A stretch of 10,601 bases of DNA from Euperipatoides rowelli (lineage: Eukaryota > Onychophora > Udeonychophora > Euonychophora > Peripatopsidae), in NCBI GenBank assembly GCA_003024985.2, contig PXIH01S0032794.1. One strand, given 5' to 3'. Below, piece by piece: positions 8,660 through 10,601 of the stretch (the first letter of the stretch is position 1; each line of letters starts with the position of its first letter). The notes under the pieces were generated by a model. That model was not told the DNA's origin. It did no database searches and worked only from the letters and a program-made list of their open reading frames with translations. A program made the translations under genes and the position numbers.

Positions 8660-9599
8660 GTTTAGCCAGTCCACTATTGGTAGCTCACTAATGCACACTA
8701 TAAAAGCAATTACGCACTGATAAGATCATTTACCAGTTTAGAACAATAAAACCACTTTTTCATTATTTAGGCAATTAGAGTACTTAGATATTCACTCTTT
8801 CTTTTGATAATTAATGATTTTAAACCTCCTCTGAAATCTATACTAATAATTTTTATATTAATTATGTAAATAAATGCCTTTTCTGATTAATATTTTTAAA
8901 TTATGTTTTTTGAACTTCAATATGACTAATTTTAATCCTCGCTGAGTTAAACAAAGGATACCTGGTACTAGATGGCATTAGAAATGTGGGAATTTCCCTA
9001 CTCACCTTTGATCCATCATTCAAGAGAAAATAAACACCCTTTTTATTTGTCTCCGTTCCTGTGCTGATCAACCAGAGTCCGAACTGGCTAAATGCTGTAA
9101 AGATTTTTTAGTGCTCATACCAGTTTTGCAACCTCATCCAGTATATCAGTTCCCATCAAAGCTTTACCATACTCAAACTGATAAATTACTAAGCTGTATA
9201 GCCGATATGAAAACTTTATCTGAGCTAACAATGAGCCATCTCTGAGTTGCACTAAGTTTCCACAAGTCTGTATTATATCAAAGGGGCTAAATGCACACAT
9301 ATTTTGGCTCAATAATAGATAGATTTAAGCAGAAATCCGATTTCATAAAAGACAAGTAAAACAAGTAATTCAATAACCATTTTTTATTCAATTTCTACTA
9401 ACAAAAGTTACATTTTTTTAATTCATTAATCCATTCAATCCTTACAAATGATTGTTTTAATAAAACAGAAATTAAACAAGCAATTAAGAAAAGCAGCAGT
9501 GAGTTTCTTTCATTAATTACTAAACTTAATAAGTTCCAGATCAACCTCTTAAGAGAAACCAAAATTTATTAAAAATATAAAAGCCAATTTTGTTTCTAA
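8660..9599 (+). repeat. Long direct repeat, copy B
   Basis: This is the second copy of the segment at 841-1697, in the same orientation, roughly 85-90% identical by eye. It lacks the 186 bases at 1190-1375 of copy A (join near 9013/9014). It carries 268 bases (about 9231-9498) that copy A lacks. On the plus strand 9012-9242 is open for 77 codons without a start ATG. The same frame in copy A has stops at 1458-1460 and later. The minus strand of the same segment is open for 65 codons (9115-9312). Differences between copies fall evenly over codon positions in the plus frame, which argues that both copies drifted neutrally after duplication. Family identity is unknown. Confidence 0.9.
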
Positions 9600-10080
9600 T
9601 TATTTAAATATGACATGTTTTTAATAAGGGATGCTTTTAATAATGTTTTTTTTTAATTGATAAAGTAAGATACATTATTCTTTAATATTTAGAAATGGGT
9701 ATAGGCCTACAACATTTTTGCTGTATACTCTTAGTGTTATAGCTGCAGTAAGTAAGCATACTGTATTTCTTATAATAAAGAAGTGGGTATACTCCGTATA
9801 CCACCATATACCCTCCCCACTACAGCCCTACTTACAGTGACTCTATGGGAAAGCAAACACAAAACATTGAATTACTCAAAACTAATAAAATGTGACTTAC
9901 ACCACTCCCATTCTCACCGGCTCACACATACTGTGATAGCCTAGTGAGGAGTTTATTCTGCTGTATGATATTTGTTTATTCATTATTTGAAAACATAGCA
10001 CTAAAAAATGTATTTCTTAATCAGAAAAAAAAAGCATTTCATCAAAATATTACTTTAAATTGAAAAGAGAGAAAAAAATT
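9600..10080. other. Unassigned AT-rich region with small palindromes
   Basis: No coding or element similarity was recognised. The stretch contains TAGGCCTA (9702-9709), a short GC-richer block at about 9780-9860, and the hairpin listed separately. It ends beside the apparent 3' end of the minus-strand LINE. Confidence 0.5.
9783..9804. repeat. Short hairpin, 9-bp stem with a 3-base loop
   Basis: Positions 9783-9792 (gtgggtatac) pair with 9796-9804 (gtataccac), with one bulged G and loop tcc. Each inner arm, GTATAC, is itself a palindrome. A second possible partner, tataccc at 9807-9813, follows directly. There is no T tract or gene beside it to suggest termination, and its role is unknown. 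Confidence 0.6.
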
Positions 10081-10093
10081 ATGATAGGTATAC

Positions 10094-10099
10094 TTTATT
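10094..10099 (-). promoter_or_regulatory. Polyadenylation signal AATAAA of the LINE 3' UTR
   Basis: The plus-strand word tttatt reads AATAAA on the minus strand, about 140 bases after the ORF2 stop at 10237. Position and strand fit the LINE's own 3' end. AATAAA is common by chance in DNA this AT-rich, so the support comes from context. Confidence 0.45.
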
Positions 10100-10236
10100 C
10101 AAATAACAACAAACAGATTAATACAAGTGACAATTTTTGAATTTTTCTTTCCTGCAATTAGTTATGAAATTTTTTTACAAAGAAATACATGTATGTAATT
10201 ACAATGGAATGGAACAAGAACAAAATAACAATCAAC

Positions 10237-10601
10237 TTAATCATGTAAATATACAGGGCACTTAACAAATCTTTCAGTTCTTACACATAACATACAAAAT
10301 CCATTAGAGTTTCTTGTAAATCTATTAAAAGAAGCCCCAAATGTAGATGGTAAAAAGTCTGGAAATATTTTAAAAAAATATTTAGAAAACCTAGTAATCG
10401 AAGCAACCCTTTTCACCTCCAAAATATCTAATATACATAGTTTAAATATTCCCTGTTCAGAATAATTCTTAATGCTCTCTTCTGAACGCGTTCAATTTCC
10501 TTCAATTGTCCATTGTCAGGAAAGAATGTCACACAGGAGCACAGTATTCAACTAAGGGCCTTATAAAAATTTAATAAGCTTTAATTAAAATATTAATACT
10601 A
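10237..10601 (-). pseudogene. LINE ORF2 reverse transcriptase C-terminal pseudogene
   Basis: ORF2 of these elements carries the endonuclease and the RT used in target-primed insertion. Only its end is present here. Reading from the edge, the first frame shows IRPLVEYCAP, followed by a stop at 10529-10531 where Trp is usual in the family; another stop lies at 10571-10573. After a frameshift between 10508 and 10529 comes IERVQKRALRIIL, a typical post-catalytic block of CR1/Jockey-type RTs. A second frameshift near 10425 leads to the last frame (to the stop at 10237-10239). That frame ends with an FLPSTF block and VRTERFVKCPVYL, the usual closing motif. The catalytic region is beyond the window. 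Two stops and two shifts in about 120 codons make it a dead copy. Confidence 0.8.

Larger units (their letters stand above)
10080..10601 (-). mobile_element. 3' end of a CR1/Jockey-type LINE, continuing past the window
   Basis: On the minus strand the window edge enters the C-terminal part of a non-LTR retrotransposon ORF2. It is followed by about 150 bases of apparent 3' UTR containing AATAAA. The lower boundary (about 10080) is inferred from that signal; no terminal simple repeat or clear poly(A) tail was seen. Such elements are usually 5'-truncated, and how much remains lies outside the window. The clade (CR1 or Jockey) is judged from C-terminal motifs only. Confidence 0.75.

Noticed and set aside
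841-9599. Complete LTR retrotransposon with the two repeats as LTRs
   Set aside because: No primer-binding site after copy A, no polypurine tract before copy B, no TG...CA ends, and 2.2 kb of unexplained sequence before gag. Kept only as a hypothesis.

Overview
This window looks like intergenic, repeat-rich DNA from an AT-rich invertebrate nuclear genome. No intact protein-coding gene, bacterial operon, tRNA, rRNA or CRISPR array is recognisable. What can be recognised is eukaryotic retroelement debris: a Ty3/gypsy-type gag-pol relic on the plus strand, and the 3' end of a CR1/Jockey-type LINE on the minus strand. A TAGGCCTA palindrome and recurrent 'tagcctat'-like words recall some arthropod and other marine or freshwater invertebrate genomes. 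That taxonomic guess rests on general impression and is weak.

Layout. Positions 1-840 are T-rich noncoding sequence. Positions 841-1697 are copy A of a long direct repeat. Positions 1698-2863 are AT-rich with one short open stretch of unusual composition (1918-2034). Positions 2864-3011 hold two tandem imperfect hairpins, about 80% identical to each other, whose pairing is kept by substitutions on both sides of the stem. Positions 3012-3902 are AT-rich and include a T/A palindrome. Positions about 3903-7190 hold the decayed gypsy-type element: gag fragments in three frames, a degenerate zinc knuckle, an Asn/Lys-rich spacer, a retropepsin in two frames, and a reverse transcriptase in three segments. 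The RT ends abruptly after its C-terminal conserved block, with no RNase H or integrase after it. Positions about 7190-7419 carry an unidentified minus-strand open frame next to that break. Positions 7420-8659 are AT-rich noncoding. Positions 8660-9599 are copy B of the long repeat. Positions 9600-10080 are unassigned and contain a neat 9-bp hairpin. Positions about 10080-10601 are the 3' end of a LINE on the minus strand, which runs off the window.

How the parts relate. The gypsy relic lies between the two direct repeats, which suggests LTRs. However, no primer-binding site, polypurine tract or TG...CA ends could be found, and the spacing is poor. The repeats are therefore treated as an independent dispersed or duplicated sequence. 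All recognisable coding sequence is dead: frameshifts, stops and loss of one catalytic Asp codon in the RT. I see no sign of a new functional system. The features most worth a second look are the tandem hairpins, the unidentified minus-strand frame at 7190-7419, and the repeat pair with its reciprocal large indels.
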